In this document: in pieces, positions 1 to 7,589 of the stretch | Position numbering within the stretch: position 1 is the first letter of the stretch | Layout of the letters: each line of letters opens with the position of its first letter | NCBI GenBank assembly: GCA_021793175.1 | Contig: JAJYTH010000014.1 | Location: 1 to 48,522, forward strand | Length of the DNA stretch: 48,522 bases | Direction: 5' to 3' | Source: Actinomycetes bacterium | GTDB lineage: Bacteria > Actinomycetota > Actinomycetes > Mycobacteriales > Pseudonocardiaceae | Notes under the pieces: generated by a model | Told to the model about the DNA's origin: nothing | What the model saw: only the letters and a program-made list of their open reading frames with translations | The model's database searches: none | Made by a program: the position numbers and the translations under genes

Positions 1-352
1 CGCTCCGACAGGAGTGAGCCGGGGAAACAGGCTCCGGCTGCCGCGCAGGACCGGATTTCACAGCCGGTGGCAGGCCTTCCGTAATCCCTCCGGTAAGGCT
101 GTTCACATAGCCCTGTATGCCACCTTCCGCCTCGACCAGTACGCCAGAAGCGCCGTCTATTCCAGTGCCGGCGTGGGCCAACAGCCCGAGAGCCTGCTCG
201 GCCTCGGGTGCGCGGGAACCTTCAAAGGAGCGCGTGAGGTACTGGTTCGCCTCACCCAGGTAGTCACCAGCCTGCCCGAGCGCACGCCGAGCATTGCTGA
301 TCTGGCCGAGTGCCGCGCGTATCCGCGCGATGACGTCACCGAGCGCAAACAC
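1..352 (-). CDS. N-terminal part of a DddA/SCP1.201-like deaminase-toxin-type protein (runs off left edge)
   Basis: The frame is open from GTG at 352 to the left edge, so about 117 N-terminal residues are visible and the C-terminus is missing. An in-frame TAA at 367-365 and an AGAAGG ribosome site seven bases upstream fix this start. The protein opens with VFALGDVIARIRAALGQI, then a helical Ala/Glu-rich stretch with RAPEAEQALGLLAHAG and a Gly-rich ending. From memory, this N-terminal domain is shared by actinobacterial proteins that end in an SCP1.201/DddA-type cytosine deaminase or another polymorphic-toxin domain. The toxin domain itself would lie outside the window, so activity is inference. 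A conserved Pseudonocardiaceae protein without a toxin tail is the alternative. Confidence 0.55.
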   Translation of the reverse strand, partial: MFALGDVIARIRAALGQISNARRALGQAGDYLGEANQYLTRSFEGSRAPEAEQALGLLAHAGTGIDGASGVLVEAEGGIQGYVNSLTGGITEGLPPAVKSGPARQPEPVSPAHSCRS

Positions 353-693
353 ATGCACCCCTTCTTAGACCGCCTCGCGGCGACAGTAGGTGCGAACACT
401 GACAACCACGTAACCGTGCGGGAATCCGCCGCACCGTGGACGTGCGGCGTGAGCCTGCGCGCGTGCGGCTTGCACTCGGCCTTCTTGCAGTCGTGCTTGC
501 CTTCCGCCTTGCCTGTGACGAAAGGCTTGTCACTACAGCGAATCCGGCAACGCGGTAGCTCCCCATACAAGGTTTCGAGCAGGCGCGCGTTGCTGGCTCT
601 GTCCGTGCCGTTGATCGTCTCGGCTGGGTAGAGCTCGCTGCCGGTCACCGCGTCGATCGACGCCCCCAGTCGATTGAGCCATGGCCGCAGCAT
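157..693 (-). CDS. Unrecognised small open frame, possibly a gene relic
   Basis: From about 693 to 367 this frame has a GC-rich third codon position and reads like a real protein, with SIDAVTGSELYPAETINGTD, LLETLYGELP, and a Cys/His-rich piece (HDCKKAECKPHARRL, then TPHVHG). After about 366 it runs into the start of the deaminase-like gene in another frame and turns Arg/Ser-rich, so the natural end is probably lost or frameshifted. I do not recognise the family. Its place just beyond the 3' end of a tRNA gene fits debris of an integrated element, but nothing in it identifies an integrase. Confidence 0.3.
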   Translation of the reverse strand: MLRPWLNRLGASIDAVTGSELYPAETINGTDRASNARLLETLYGELPRCRIRCSDKPFVTGKAEGKHDCKKAECKPHARRLTPHVHGAADSRTVTWLSVFAPTVAARRSKKGCMCLRSVTSSRGYARHSARSAMLGVRSGRLVTTWVRRTSTSRAPLKVPAHPRPSRLSGCWPTPALE

Positions 694-794
694 CCAACCA
701 GCTCAGCGGGGACATCAACGCGCTGTCCATGGACAAAACCATGGACGACCGATCACTCTCGATCTTGCAACCAACGAAAACGTCTGGTAAGAGG

Positions 795-868
795 TGGGCC
801 GGGCGGGACTCGAACCCGCGGCCAAGGGATTATGAGTCCCCTGCTCTAACCTACTGAGCTACCGGCCC
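795..868 (-). tRNA. tRNA with CAU anticodon (tRNA-Ile2 or elongator tRNA-Met)
   Basis: A complete 74-nt cloverleaf reads on the minus strand: acceptor GGGCCGG paired with CCGGCCC, D-arm starting GCTCAG, anticodon stem GGGGA/TCCCT around CTCATAA, and T-arm GCGGG-TTCGAGT-CCCGC. The anticodon is CAT and no CCA is encoded directly after the discriminator A. The anticodon arm followed by TTGG resembles the lysidine-modified tRNA-Ile2 more than elongator Met, but sequence reading alone does not settle this. Confidence 0.93.
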
Positions 869-1175
869 AAGACTGGATTCGGTCGACCTCAAGGCCCCAC
901 ATCCAACCCAGCAGACCGCACTATATCGCGTGCGCCCACGGTCGTTCGCAGTGCTCCGCACTCTTTTTCAACCCGATCGGGTGAGCCCACGCTACCGGGC
1001 TCAGCCGGCCTGCGGGAGCCAGTGGACTCGGCCCCCTGCGTGCCGCCCGGCCGATGAAAGCATGCGGTGTCCGCGCTCCATTCGGGACTCGGACCGGCCT
1101 GACACCCCACCGAGGGCACGGAAAACCCGGGTCACGGCCGCTTCAGCGATGAGCTCCCCCACGAAGACACAGAGG
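869..1175. other. Intergenic stretch upstream of the CAU tRNA
   Basis: I see no convincing gene in these 307 bases. On the minus strand there is a TATAGT hexamer at about 920-925, roughly 50 bases before the tRNA, which could be its -10 box. No good -35 was identified. The right end is the 3' flank of the copper-binding protein gene. Confidence 0.4.
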
Positions 1176-1598
1176 TCATCGACCGGCCCCTGCGGCGAGT
1201 CCGTCGATCACCTCTCGGCACGCCTGTTCACAGCGGCGGCACGCCTCCGCGCACACGCGGCAGTGCTCGTGATGCGAGGCATGCTGCTCGCACTCGTCGG
1301 CGCACGACCGGCACACGGTCGCGCACGCTTCCAGCACGGCGCGGGTCAGCTCGACATCGTTGGTGTGCCGTGACAACACGCGCGCCGTCGTCTCGCACAC
1401 GTCCGCGCAGTCGGTGTTGATCCTGATGCATTTCCGCAACGACGGAAGCACGTCGTCGGGCTCGGCCAGGCACGCGTCCGCACAGGCCGTGCACGCCTGG
1501 GCACAGGCCACACACTCCTCGATGCACCGCCTGAGCACGTCCCGGTCGATGCCACCGAAGTCGGCGGGGTGGGTGCGCAGCATCTCCGCAACGGACAT
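1176..1598 (-). CDS. Four-helix-bundle copper-binding protein (Csp / DUF326 family)
   Basis: This is a 140-residue cytosolic protein with no signal peptide. It has about 18 cysteines in CxxxC and CxxC spacing spread over the whole chain: RRCIEECVACAQACTACADA near residue 25-45, three Cys around 57-68, and nine Cys in the C-terminal third, plus HASHHEHC. Csp proteins are four-helix bundles whose core is lined by Cys thiolates that store many Cu(I) ions; Csp3 types are cytosolic. The start at 1598 has a GGGAGAC ribosome site. It is divergent from the DUF2267 gene, and the 209-bp gap contains the palindrome CCACCGGTGG at 1736-1745, a possible operator. Copper storage is inferred from the family. 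Confidence 0.88.
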   Translation of the reverse strand: MSVAEMLRTHPADFGGIDRDVLRRCIEECVACAQACTACADACLAEPDDVLPSLRKCIRINTDCADVCETTARVLSRHTNDVELTRAVLEACATVCRSCADECEQHASHHEHCRVCAEACRRCEQACREVIDGLAAGAGR

Positions 1599-1807
1599 GG
1601 CCGTCTCCCTTCAACTCGCGTTCTTTGACCCCCGCAGGGTTCACCGGTGCCGAGACGACCAATCCAGCCCGCTTCCGAAAGCCCAAAAACACGCAGGTCA
1701 CCGAAGCACCCCAATTGAGTCGTTCGACCCTGTGCCCACCGGTGGCCGGGACGGACACTGCAACCAAGTACACGTCACACTCACCGGTCCTGATGCAGGA
1801 GGACGAC

Positions 1808-2437
1808 ATGACGAACACAGGCGACCCACTCGCCCGAGCACAGAACACAGCACACGAATGGCTGACCACGGTCGGCGAAGCCCTGGGCACCCAGGACCGC
1901 CGATACACCTACCGAGTGTTGCGAGCCTGGCTACACACGATCCGTGACCGACTCACCGTGGAATCGGCTGCCCACTTCGCCGCGCAGCTTCCCGAGATGT
2001 GGCGCGGCACGTTCTACGACGGCTGGGTGCCGAGCAAGGTGCCCCTGCGTCACAGCGCCGAGTACTACATCGACCGCATCGCGGACACGGCCACCATCCG
2101 CCGCACCGATGTGCGATCCGCCATGCGACGAGTGTCCGATGGGATGCGGAGGTTGCTGTCCCCTGGTTCACTCGAACGCGCGCTGGACCACCTGCCGCGA
2201 GACCTGCAGGAGATATTCACGCCCACCACTCAAGAGGCGACCACGCAAAGCGGAACAGACGGCGACGCCACGGAACTGTGGGAGCTTCGCCGCAAGGTCG
2301 AGTTCCTGGTCGATGCGGTGTCGGATCTCAACAGGCAGCTGATGGACCGCCCATCCTCCGGTCCCCGCACCGACCGCGACCCGGAAGCCATCACCGCGGC
2401 CGAGGACATGCTGCTGCCCCGGCAGGGAATCTCCTGA
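1808..2437 (+). CDS. DUF2267 domain protein
   Basis: This encodes 209 residues. The start at 1808 is preceded by AGGAGG at 1797-1802; the frame stays open further upstream but without a ribosome site. Residues about 10-140 carry the DUF2267 pattern: AHEWLTTVGEALG, a Tyr-rich segment ending VLRAWLHTIRDRLT, HFAAQLPEMWRGTFYDGW, and a paired second helical half that includes an Arg-rich segment and a hydrophobic HLPRDLQEIF. The C-terminal 50 residues look like a short coiled coil (ELWELRRKVEFLVDAVSDL) and a polar tail. The family has no settled biochemical role; the two repeated helical halves resemble a small scaffold fold. It may be a stress-related gene paired with the divergent copper protein, which is inference. 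Confidence 0.8.
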   Translation: MTNTGDPLARAQNTAHEWLTTVGEALGTQDRRYTYRVLRAWLHTIRDRLTVESAAHFAAQLPEMWRGTFYDGWVPSKVPLRHSAEYYIDRIADTATIRRTDVRSAMRRVSDGMRRLLSPGSLERALDHLPRDLQEIFTPTTQEATTQSGTDGDATELWELRRKVEFLVDAVSDLNRQLMDRPSSGPRTDRDPEAITAAEDMLLPRQGIS

Positions 2438-2470
2438 CCGTCCCCACGGTCGGCCGACAATAGCCGATGG

Positions 2471-2533
2471 GTTGATCACGCTTTGCCGCCCGGCCGATAC
2501 GGGTAGCTCCTGTGGCTCGTTAACGTGATCAAC
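2471..2533. promoter_or_regulatory. Paired TGATCA half-sites upstream of the PAP2 gene
   Basis: GTTGATCACG at 2471-2480 is repeated as an exact inverted copy, CGTGATCAAC, at 2524-2533, 43 bases apart. Each copy contains the self-complementary core TGATCA. The second copy ends 38 bases before the PAP2 start, where a promoter would lie. This could be a two-site operator or a stem with a long loop. No regulator for it is visible nearby. Confidence 0.4.
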
Positions 2534-2571
2534 ACACTGTGTTGGTCAGTTGACGCCCAGGAGTTACCGCG

Positions 2572-3537
2572 ATGTTCCACGAGGTCGCCGAGACCGTCCC
2601 CGGAGGACGCACGACCGTCGTCCCCACGCAGGCGACCACAGCGCTCGACGTCGACGGCGTGCCCGACGTCTCCGCGGAGCTGTACCGCGCGGTGCTCGAC
2701 GCCGCCAACGCCGCGCCCCCGTGGTTCCAGCACTTCGCGGTCTTCTTCACCGAGGCCGGCGTGGTGGTGCTCGGCCTGCTGCTGATGTTCGGGTGGTGGC
2801 GGGCCCGAGGAGAACCCGGGCACGCCATGGCATCGGCGTTGCTCGCTCCCGTGGCCACGCTGTTCGCCTACGGAACCAGCGAGATCGCCAAACTACTGAT
2901 CGAGCAGGACCGTCCGTGCCGGGCGGTGCCGGGCTCCGCCCCGTTGACCGAGTGTCCTGCCGTCGGTGACTGGTCGTTCCCGAGCAACCACTCGACCATC
3001 GCCGGGGGCGCGGCGATGGCCGTGTTCGTGTGTCGACGTGGCCGTATCGGGGTCACCGCTTTGATCCTGGGCGCGCTCGTGGCACTTTCCCGCGTCGTCG
3101 TGGGTGTGCACTATCCGCACGACGCGCTCGTCGGCTTCGGTCTCGGCGTGGTGGTCGTCTGGGCGGCGTTGTCGTTGGTGGCGCAGCGCCTCACACCGCT
3201 GGTCGAACGTTTCCGACCCCATCCGACCTTCGGTGTGCTGCTCGGCTCCGGCCCCGCTACCGCCCCGGAACGGTCACTGCCGGAGGGCGGTGCGGACAGC
3301 GAGAACGCCGAGGACGACGCGGATGACGAGATCTTCGAACGGTCACTCCCGGACCCGGACTTCCAGCGGGCGCTTTCCGAGGACGAGACGACGAGTGTCC
3401 TGCCCGCCACGCGGCCGACGATCGACAGCGCGCCCACGAGGCTTCTCCCCCGCACCCCGCACTGGCCGCCGGAGCTCACCGACCACGATCGGTGGCCGCA
3501 ACCCTCGCACCGACCGCAGTCCCCTCGGCGTCGCTGA
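2572..3537 (+). CDS. PAP2-family membrane phosphatase (undecaprenyl-diphosphatase-like)
   Basis: This 321-residue protein has about five membrane segments between residues 50 and 215. The three PAP2 catalytic motifs are all present in order: KLLIEQDRP near 105, PSNHS near 140 and SRVVVGVHYPHD near 175, with the general-acid and nucleophile histidines in place. The family dephosphorylates lipid phosphates such as undecaprenyl diphosphate or phosphatidate on the outer face of the membrane. A polar tail of about 100 residues follows, strongly acidic around 235-275 (SENAEDDADDE) and Pro/Arg-rich at the end, longer than in typical BcrC-like enzymes. AGGAG at 2559 supports the start. It converges on the BCCT gene with only 16 bases between stops. 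The exact lipid substrate is unknown. Confidence 0.85.
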   Translation: MFHEVAETVPGGRTTVVPTQATTALDVDGVPDVSAELYRAVLDAANAAPPWFQHFAVFFTEAGVVVLGLLLMFGWWRARGEPGHAMASALLAPVATLFAYGTSEIAKLLIEQDRPCRAVPGSAPLTECPAVGDWSFPSNHSTIAGGAAMAVFVCRRGRIGVTALILGALVALSRVVVGVHYPHDALVGFGLGVVVVWAALSLVAQRLTPLVERFRPHPTFGVLLGSGPATAPERSLPEGGADSENAEDDADDEIFERSLPDPDFQRALSEDETTSVLPATRPTIDSAPTRLLPRTPHWPPELTDHDRWPQPSHRPQSPRRR

Positions 3538-3553
3538 AGCGGAAAGCCGGCCG

Positions 3554-5260
3554 TCACTCCGGTTCCGGCTCTGCCTTCCGGTTCTTCCGTTCTCGTTCCA
3601 ACAGCATCCGGGCGCGGGGTGGCAGGAGTTCCTCCTCGGGGATGTCCTTCCTCAGCGCCTTGATCGTGCAATACATCATCGCGAACGCGACGAAGAAGAA
3701 CGGCAGCCCGATCACGGTGATGACCTGTTCCAGCGCCTGCAACGCCTCCTGACCGGTGGCGGCGATCAGCGTGGCGGCGACCGTTCCACCCAGCACCGCC
3801 CAGAACACCCGCTGCCGCACCGGAGGGTTGGTCGTGTTGCCCGAGGTCAGCATGTCCACCACGAGTGAGGCCGAGTCGGCCGACGTGGTGAAGAAGATGA
3901 TCACCACGAGCACCGAGAACCCCATCATGAATTCGGAGGCCGGGAAGTGCTCCAGGAAGGTGAACAACGCGGCGGCCGTGTCGCCTTCCTGCACCACCGG
4001 GCCGATCAGTGAGCCGGGTTCGTTCCATTCGATGTTGATGGACGACATCCCGAAGATGCTGAACCAGACGACGGAGAACGCCACCGGCGCGCCCAGCACA
4101 CCGAGCACGAACTCGCGGATCGTGCGGCCTTTGGAGATGCGGGCGACGAAGATGCCAACGAACGGCGCCCAGGTGATCGTCCACGCCCAGTAGAACACCG
4201 TCCAAGTGCCCTGCCAGCCCCAGTCCCCGGCGGGCAGTGCGTCGTTCCAGAACGACAACGGCACCAGCATGCTCAGGTAGGTGCCGGTGCTTTCGATCAC
4301 GCCACGCAGCAGGAACACCGTCGAGCCCGTGAAGAGGATGAACAACAGCAGTCCGACGGCCATCCCGATGTTGATGTTGGACAGCCATTTGATGCCCTTG
4401 TCCAGACCGGTCGCCACGGAGATCGTCGCGAAGGTGGTCACCACCGCGATGATCAGGATCTGAACCAGCCCGCTGACCTCCACACCGAACAACTCGTTCA
4501 GGCCACTGTTGATCTGTAGCGTGCCGAGGCCGATGGAGACGGCGACGCCGAACAACGTGCCGATCACGGCCACCGTGTCGATGATCCGACCCAGCGGGCC
4601 GTTGATCTTCTCGCCGAGGATCGGGTGGAAGATGGAGCTCACGCGAAACGGCAGACCGCGCTTGTAGGCGAAATAGGCGAAGGCCAACGCGGGCAACAAG
4701 AAGATCGACCACGTGTGAAGGCCGAAGTGGTAGAGCGCGAAGCCGATCGCTTCGTTGGCCGCGTTCTCACTCAAAGGCGCTGTCGCGCCCGGCCCCACGG
4801 GTATCTCGCCGAGTTGTTCGGCGAAGTCCTGGGAGCTGCCCATGTCCCCCGCCAGGGCGTCCACCTGGTCGTGCGCACCGCTGAAGGGCGGGTTCGCGAA
4901 GTGGTTGATGGGTTCGGCCACACCCCAGAACATCAGGATCGAACCGATGCCCGCGGCGAACAGCATCCCGAACCAACTCACGTTGCTGTATTCGGGCCGC
5001 GAGTCCTTGTCACCGAGCCGGACGTTGCCGTACCGGCTGCACGCGATCCACAGCAGGAAGACCAAAAAGGAGGTCACACCGAGGATGTAGAGCCAACCGA
5101 GGTTCGTCTTCACGGCGTTCGAAACGGCCCGGAAGACACTGTCCACTTCCTCCGTGAACAGGATGGAGCCCACGACGAACATCAAGACCAGCAACGCCGC
5201 GCTGAAGAAGATCGCCGGGTTCGTCTTCAGTCCGAGCACCCGTTCCAGCTTCTTCAGCAT
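3554..5260 (-). CDS. BCCT-family choline/glycine betaine transporter
   Basis: This 568-residue polytopic transporter carries the family signatures: FAAGIGSILMFWGVAEP near 101-117, WTITWAPFVGIFVARISKG in the middle, and TTSADSASLVVDMLTSG in the C-terminal third. BCCT proteins import quaternary ammonium osmolytes. The glycine-rich motif reads GIGSI rather than the GMGIG of sodium-coupled BetP and is closer to BetT-type proton-coupled members, so the coupling ion is uncertain. The N- and C-terminal tails are short, with a charged end (EERLL-like then KNRKAEPEPE) that could be the osmosensing tail. ATG at 5260 is chosen because GGAGGG lies about ten bases upstream; the frame is open 41 codons further but that stretch looks non-coding. 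It stands alone between convergent PAP2 and the integrase relic. Confidence 0.92.
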   Translation of the reverse strand: MLKKLERVLGLKTNPAIFFSAALLVLMFVVGSILFTEEVDSVFRAVSNAVKTNLGWLYILGVTSFLVFLLWIACSRYGNVRLGDKDSRPEYSNVSWFGMLFAAGIGSILMFWGVAEPINHFANPPFSGAHDQVDALAGDMGSSQDFAEQLGEIPVGPGATAPLSENAANEAIGFALYHFGLHTWSIFLLPALAFAYFAYKRGLPFRVSSIFHPILGEKINGPLGRIIDTVAVIGTLFGVAVSIGLGTLQINSGLNELFGVEVSGLVQILIIAVVTTFATISVATGLDKGIKWLSNINIGMAVGLLLFILFTGSTVFLLRGVIESTGTYLSMLVPLSFWNDALPAGDWGWQGTWTVFYWAWTITWAPFVGIFVARISKGRTIREFVLGVLGAPVAFSVVWFSIFGMSSINIEWNEPGSLIGPVVQEGDTAAALFTFLEHFPASEFMMGFSVLVVIIFFTTSADSASLVVDMLTSGNTTNPPVRQRVFWAVLGGTVAATLIAATGQEALQALEQVITVIGLPFFFVAFAMMYCTIKALRKDIPEEELLPPRARMLLERERKNRKAEPEPE

Positions 5261-5469
5261 GCTGATGATCTCCCTCCGTACCGGCTCCGTGAGCTGTCGG
5301 CGACCGGAAAGTACGTCGGAGCGCGCACAGTCACAGAGCCCGGGCGGAGAATTAGCCGTAAGCGACGCGCGGGAAACCTGCACGTCGAGTGGTGCGCCGT
5401 CTATTCGGCCAGAGCCTCGGTGACATCGTCAGCCGGCCGGGCACTGTCGTTACCCGACGAAGCGAACCC

Positions 5470-5660
5470 GCCGACGACAGCCATCGCGGACCAGTCGGGT
5501 GATGCTCCGGCGATCGTGGAGCGGCACTACCGCCGCAAGCGGGTGGTCGATCAGGCCGACATCGCAGCTCTGGAGCACATCCTGCCGGAGCCTGAGGCCG
5601 GCCCGTGGTCGCGTCATTTTTACGACAAAACTACGACAAGGCGCGAGCCAGAGCCCGAGA
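5470..5660 (+). pseudogene. C-terminal relic of a tyrosine-recombinase integrase
   Basis: Reading forward, this stretch encodes IADQSGDAPAIVERHYRRKR followed by VVDQADIAALEHILPEPEAG. That matches the end of actinophage and AICE integrases, with the last catalytic helix and the nucleophilic Tyr in ERHY, then the usual short tail. No N-terminal part with the R...HxxR residues is present upstream, where the BCCT gene begins in the opposite direction. The frame has no proper stop and runs into the tRNA gene. Its end points at the 3' end of tRNA-Asn, as expected for an element integrated there. A scar of an old insertion is the likely reading. Confidence 0.65.
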
Positions 5661-5663
5661 GAC

Positions 5664-5691
5664 AAAAAGGCCCAGGTCTTTCGACCTGGGC
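5664..5691 (-). terminator. Rho-independent terminator of tRNA-Asn
   Basis: On the minus strand a 9-bp stem GCCCAGGTC/GACCTGGGC closes a GAAA tetraloop and is followed by CC then TTTTT. It starts five bases after the tRNA 3' end. This is the most canonical intrinsic terminator in the window. Confidence 0.9.
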
Positions 5692-5696
5692 GGTTG

Positions 5697-5769
<73 letters not shown>

Positions 5770-5966
5770 CTGCTTCGTCCTGCCGGATCCCTCCGGCCTG
5801 ACAGTTAGTAACTGTAGCGCACCCTCGATCAGCCCCTCACACCACCCCCCTACCTTCCTTCCCGGAGTCGCGCGCGGCGTGGTGGGTGAGCCTGCGAGAC
5901 AATGACAGGGCGCGACAGGACGCGATCGGACGTGCAGTCCCGTATCTCATGGAGGCCGAGTTGAAG

Positions 5967-6215
5967 ATGTTCCTGTTGGGTGCCGCAGCGGGTTACGTTC
6001 TCGGTGCCCGTGCGGGACACACCCGCTACGAACAGATCGTGCGCACTTACCGCAAGATCGCCGACCATCCCGCGGTACAGGGCGCGGCCGGTGTGGTGCG
6101 CGCCAAGCTCGGCGAAAAGCTCGGCGAGCGGCTGCCGTTCACCCACCGCCCCACCGTGGCTCACGGCCCCGACGGTCAGGTCACCTCGGGCTCAAGGCGG
6201 TCCGGGCTGTCGTAG
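5967..6215 (+). CDS. Small conserved actinobacterial membrane-associated protein
   Basis: An 82-residue protein beginning MFLLGAAAGYVLGARAGHTR. A short Gly/Ala-rich membrane helix comes first, followed by the amphipathic segment YEQIVRTYRKIADHPAVQG and a Lys/Gly-rich end. Small proteins of this shape (YtxH-like, of unknown function) are common in actinobacteria. ATG at 5967 is chosen because the conserved part starts there and GGAGG lies at 5951-5955; two upstream in-frame ATGs (5886, 5949) are possible. It converges on the methyltransferase gene with four bases between stops. Confidence 0.7.
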   Translation: MFLLGAAAGYVLGARAGHTRYEQIVRTYRKIADHPAVQGAAGVVRAKLGEKLGERLPFTHRPTVAHGPDGQVTSGSRRSGLS

Positions 6216-6219
6216 CGCG

Positions 6220-6987
6220 TCACGCGGGAGTGCGGGCCACCACGAAGATCCTCCGGAACGGGAACCAGGTGGTGCCGTCGGCCCTGGGCGGGTAGGCCTC
6301 GCGCAGCAACGGTGCCAACTCGTGGCGGAACGCCTCCCAGTCGTCGGGGGCGAGCGCGGCCGCGATCGGCCGCAGCGCCGTCCCGGTGATCCAGTTCAGC
6401 ACCGCGTCCTCTCCCGTCAGCCGCTGCACGTACGTGGTCTCCCACGCGTCCACCGCGCAGCCGAGACCGGCGAACAGCTCCGCGTAGTCCGACGGCTCGT
6501 GCACGGCTTCGGCCCCGCGCAGCCGAACGTCCCGCAGAAGCTCGGACCACGGCTCGCTTCCCACCAACGAACGCACCAGCCGGTGCGAGGGCGCGTTCAT
6601 GTTGCCAGGCACCTGCACGGCCAGCCACGCCCCCGGCGGCAACTGTTCCACCCAGCGGCGCAGCAGTGCCGCGTGCCCCGGAACCCACTGAAGCACGGCG
6701 TTGCTCACCAGCACGTCGGTGTCCGGCTCGGGCCGCCAGTCGGTTATGTCGAGCAGTCGGGCGTCCACGCCGTTCTCCCGGGCGGCGGAGACCATCTCGG
6801 GTGAGCTGTCGAACGCCTCCACCGTCGCACCGGGCCACTGACGTGCCAGTTCCTTGGTGAGCGTGCCGGGTCCGCAGCCGGCGTCCACCACTCGACGAGG
6901 CCGTTCGGCACCGATGCGGGCGACGAGTTCATGAAAGGGCCGCGACCGCAGCTCGTCGTAGTTCGAATACGCTCGCGGGTCCCACAC
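6220..6987 (-). CDS. tam: Trans-aconitate 2-methyltransferase-like SAM methyltransferase
   Basis: This 255-residue class I SAM methyltransferase is close in size to E. coli Tam (about 252). It opens WDPRAYSNYDELRSRPFHEL. Motif I VVDAGCGPGTLT lies near residue 35, the acidic residue binding the SAM ribose is in EAFDSSPEM near 60, and VLVSNAVLQWVPGHAAL follows. The C-terminal half (DYAELFAGLGCAVDAWETTY, then WFPFRRIFVVA) follows the Tam pattern. Tam methylates trans-aconitate, a by-product of the TCA cycle that inhibits aconitase. GTG at 6987 is preceded by AGGAGG. The substrate is assigned by resemblance only; related enzymes can act on other small acids. Confidence 0.8.
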   Translation of the reverse strand: MWDPRAYSNYDELRSRPFHELVARIGAERPRRVVDAGCGPGTLTKELARQWPGATVEAFDSSPEMVSAARENGVDARLLDITDWRPEPDTDVLVSNAVLQWVPGHAALLRRWVEQLPPGAWLAVQVPGNMNAPSHRLVRSLVGSEPWSELLRDVRLRGAEAVHEPSDYAELFAGLGCAVDAWETTYVQRLTGEDAVLNWITGTALRPIAAALAPDDWEAFRHELAPLLREAYPPRADGTTWFPFRRIFVVARTPA

Positions 6988-7057
6988 TGTCGGCCTCCTC
7001 GCCTCGTCACGGATCGCCGACAAGACAGTACTGCAGCTCAGGCGACCGTGGCGAGGA

Positions 7058-7585
7058 TCAAGGCCCCGAGCGACCCGCGGTGAACGTCGCGGCGGCCTCA
7101 CGCGCGATGTCGCGCACGACGTCGGGCTCGGTGCCCGGGTCGGGCCGCACCTGCAACACGACACCGTCGGCGCCGGGCAGCTTGCGCACCACGAACCACG
7201 CCCCGCCGCCGGGCAGCTCCTTGCGATACCGGGAGCGGATCGAGCTCTCCACGCGCTGCCGCACGAGATACGGGACCTTGCCCGGTTTCGGCAGCACATG
7301 CCGCGTCGGCGGCAGGTCACGCAACACCACGGCGTCGCCCGCCCGCTCGGTCACCTCCGCCTCGGTCACCGTCAGGGCGTCGCCCTTCCACACTGCTTTG
7401 CTGATCACATCCCAGCCGATCCGGCGCACACTCTCCCCGTCGGGCACCCAGAGCCCAAGCGCGGTGACCGCGACATGTCCTCCGGTGCCCGTGGCCGCGG
7501 TGGCGAACACGTGCTCCTCGTCCGCGAGCTTCGCTCGCACCACGTCGGGCACGTCCTGGCCGAAGATCTTGCGCCATATGCTCAC
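7058..7585 (-). CDS. Conserved hypothetical protein downstream of dnaG
   Basis: This 175-residue soluble protein has no signal peptide or membrane segment and no motif that I recognise. It reads as an alpha/beta protein: a start SIWRKIFGQDVPDVV, then HVFATAATGTGGHVAVTALG, and a basic second half with VRQRVESSIRSRYRKELPGG and WFVVRKLPG. GTG at 7585 lies four bases after the dnaG stop, so it is very likely translated with dnaG. The close tie suggests a housekeeping role, but no function can be given. Confidence 0.7.
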   Translation of the reverse strand: MSIWRKIFGQDVPDVVRAKLADEEHVFATAATGTGGHVAVTALGLWVPDGESVRRIGWDVISKAVWKGDALTVTEAEVTERAGDAVVLRDLPPTRHVLPKPGKVPYLVRQRVESSIRSRYRKELPGGGAWFVVRKLPGADGVVLQVRPDPGTEPDVVRDIAREAAATFTAGRSGP

Positions 7586-7589
7586 GTGA

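Noticed and set aside
14..631. Long plus-strand frame at the left edge
   Set aside because: Antisense to the deaminase-like gene and the unknown minus frame, which have better codon pattern and ribosome sites; its peptide is Arg/Ser-rich with no domain.
3111..4712. 533-codon minus frame antisense to PAP2 and overlapping the BCCT gene
   Set aside because: Arg/His/Gly-rich shadow of the BCCT gene in another frame; no motifs.
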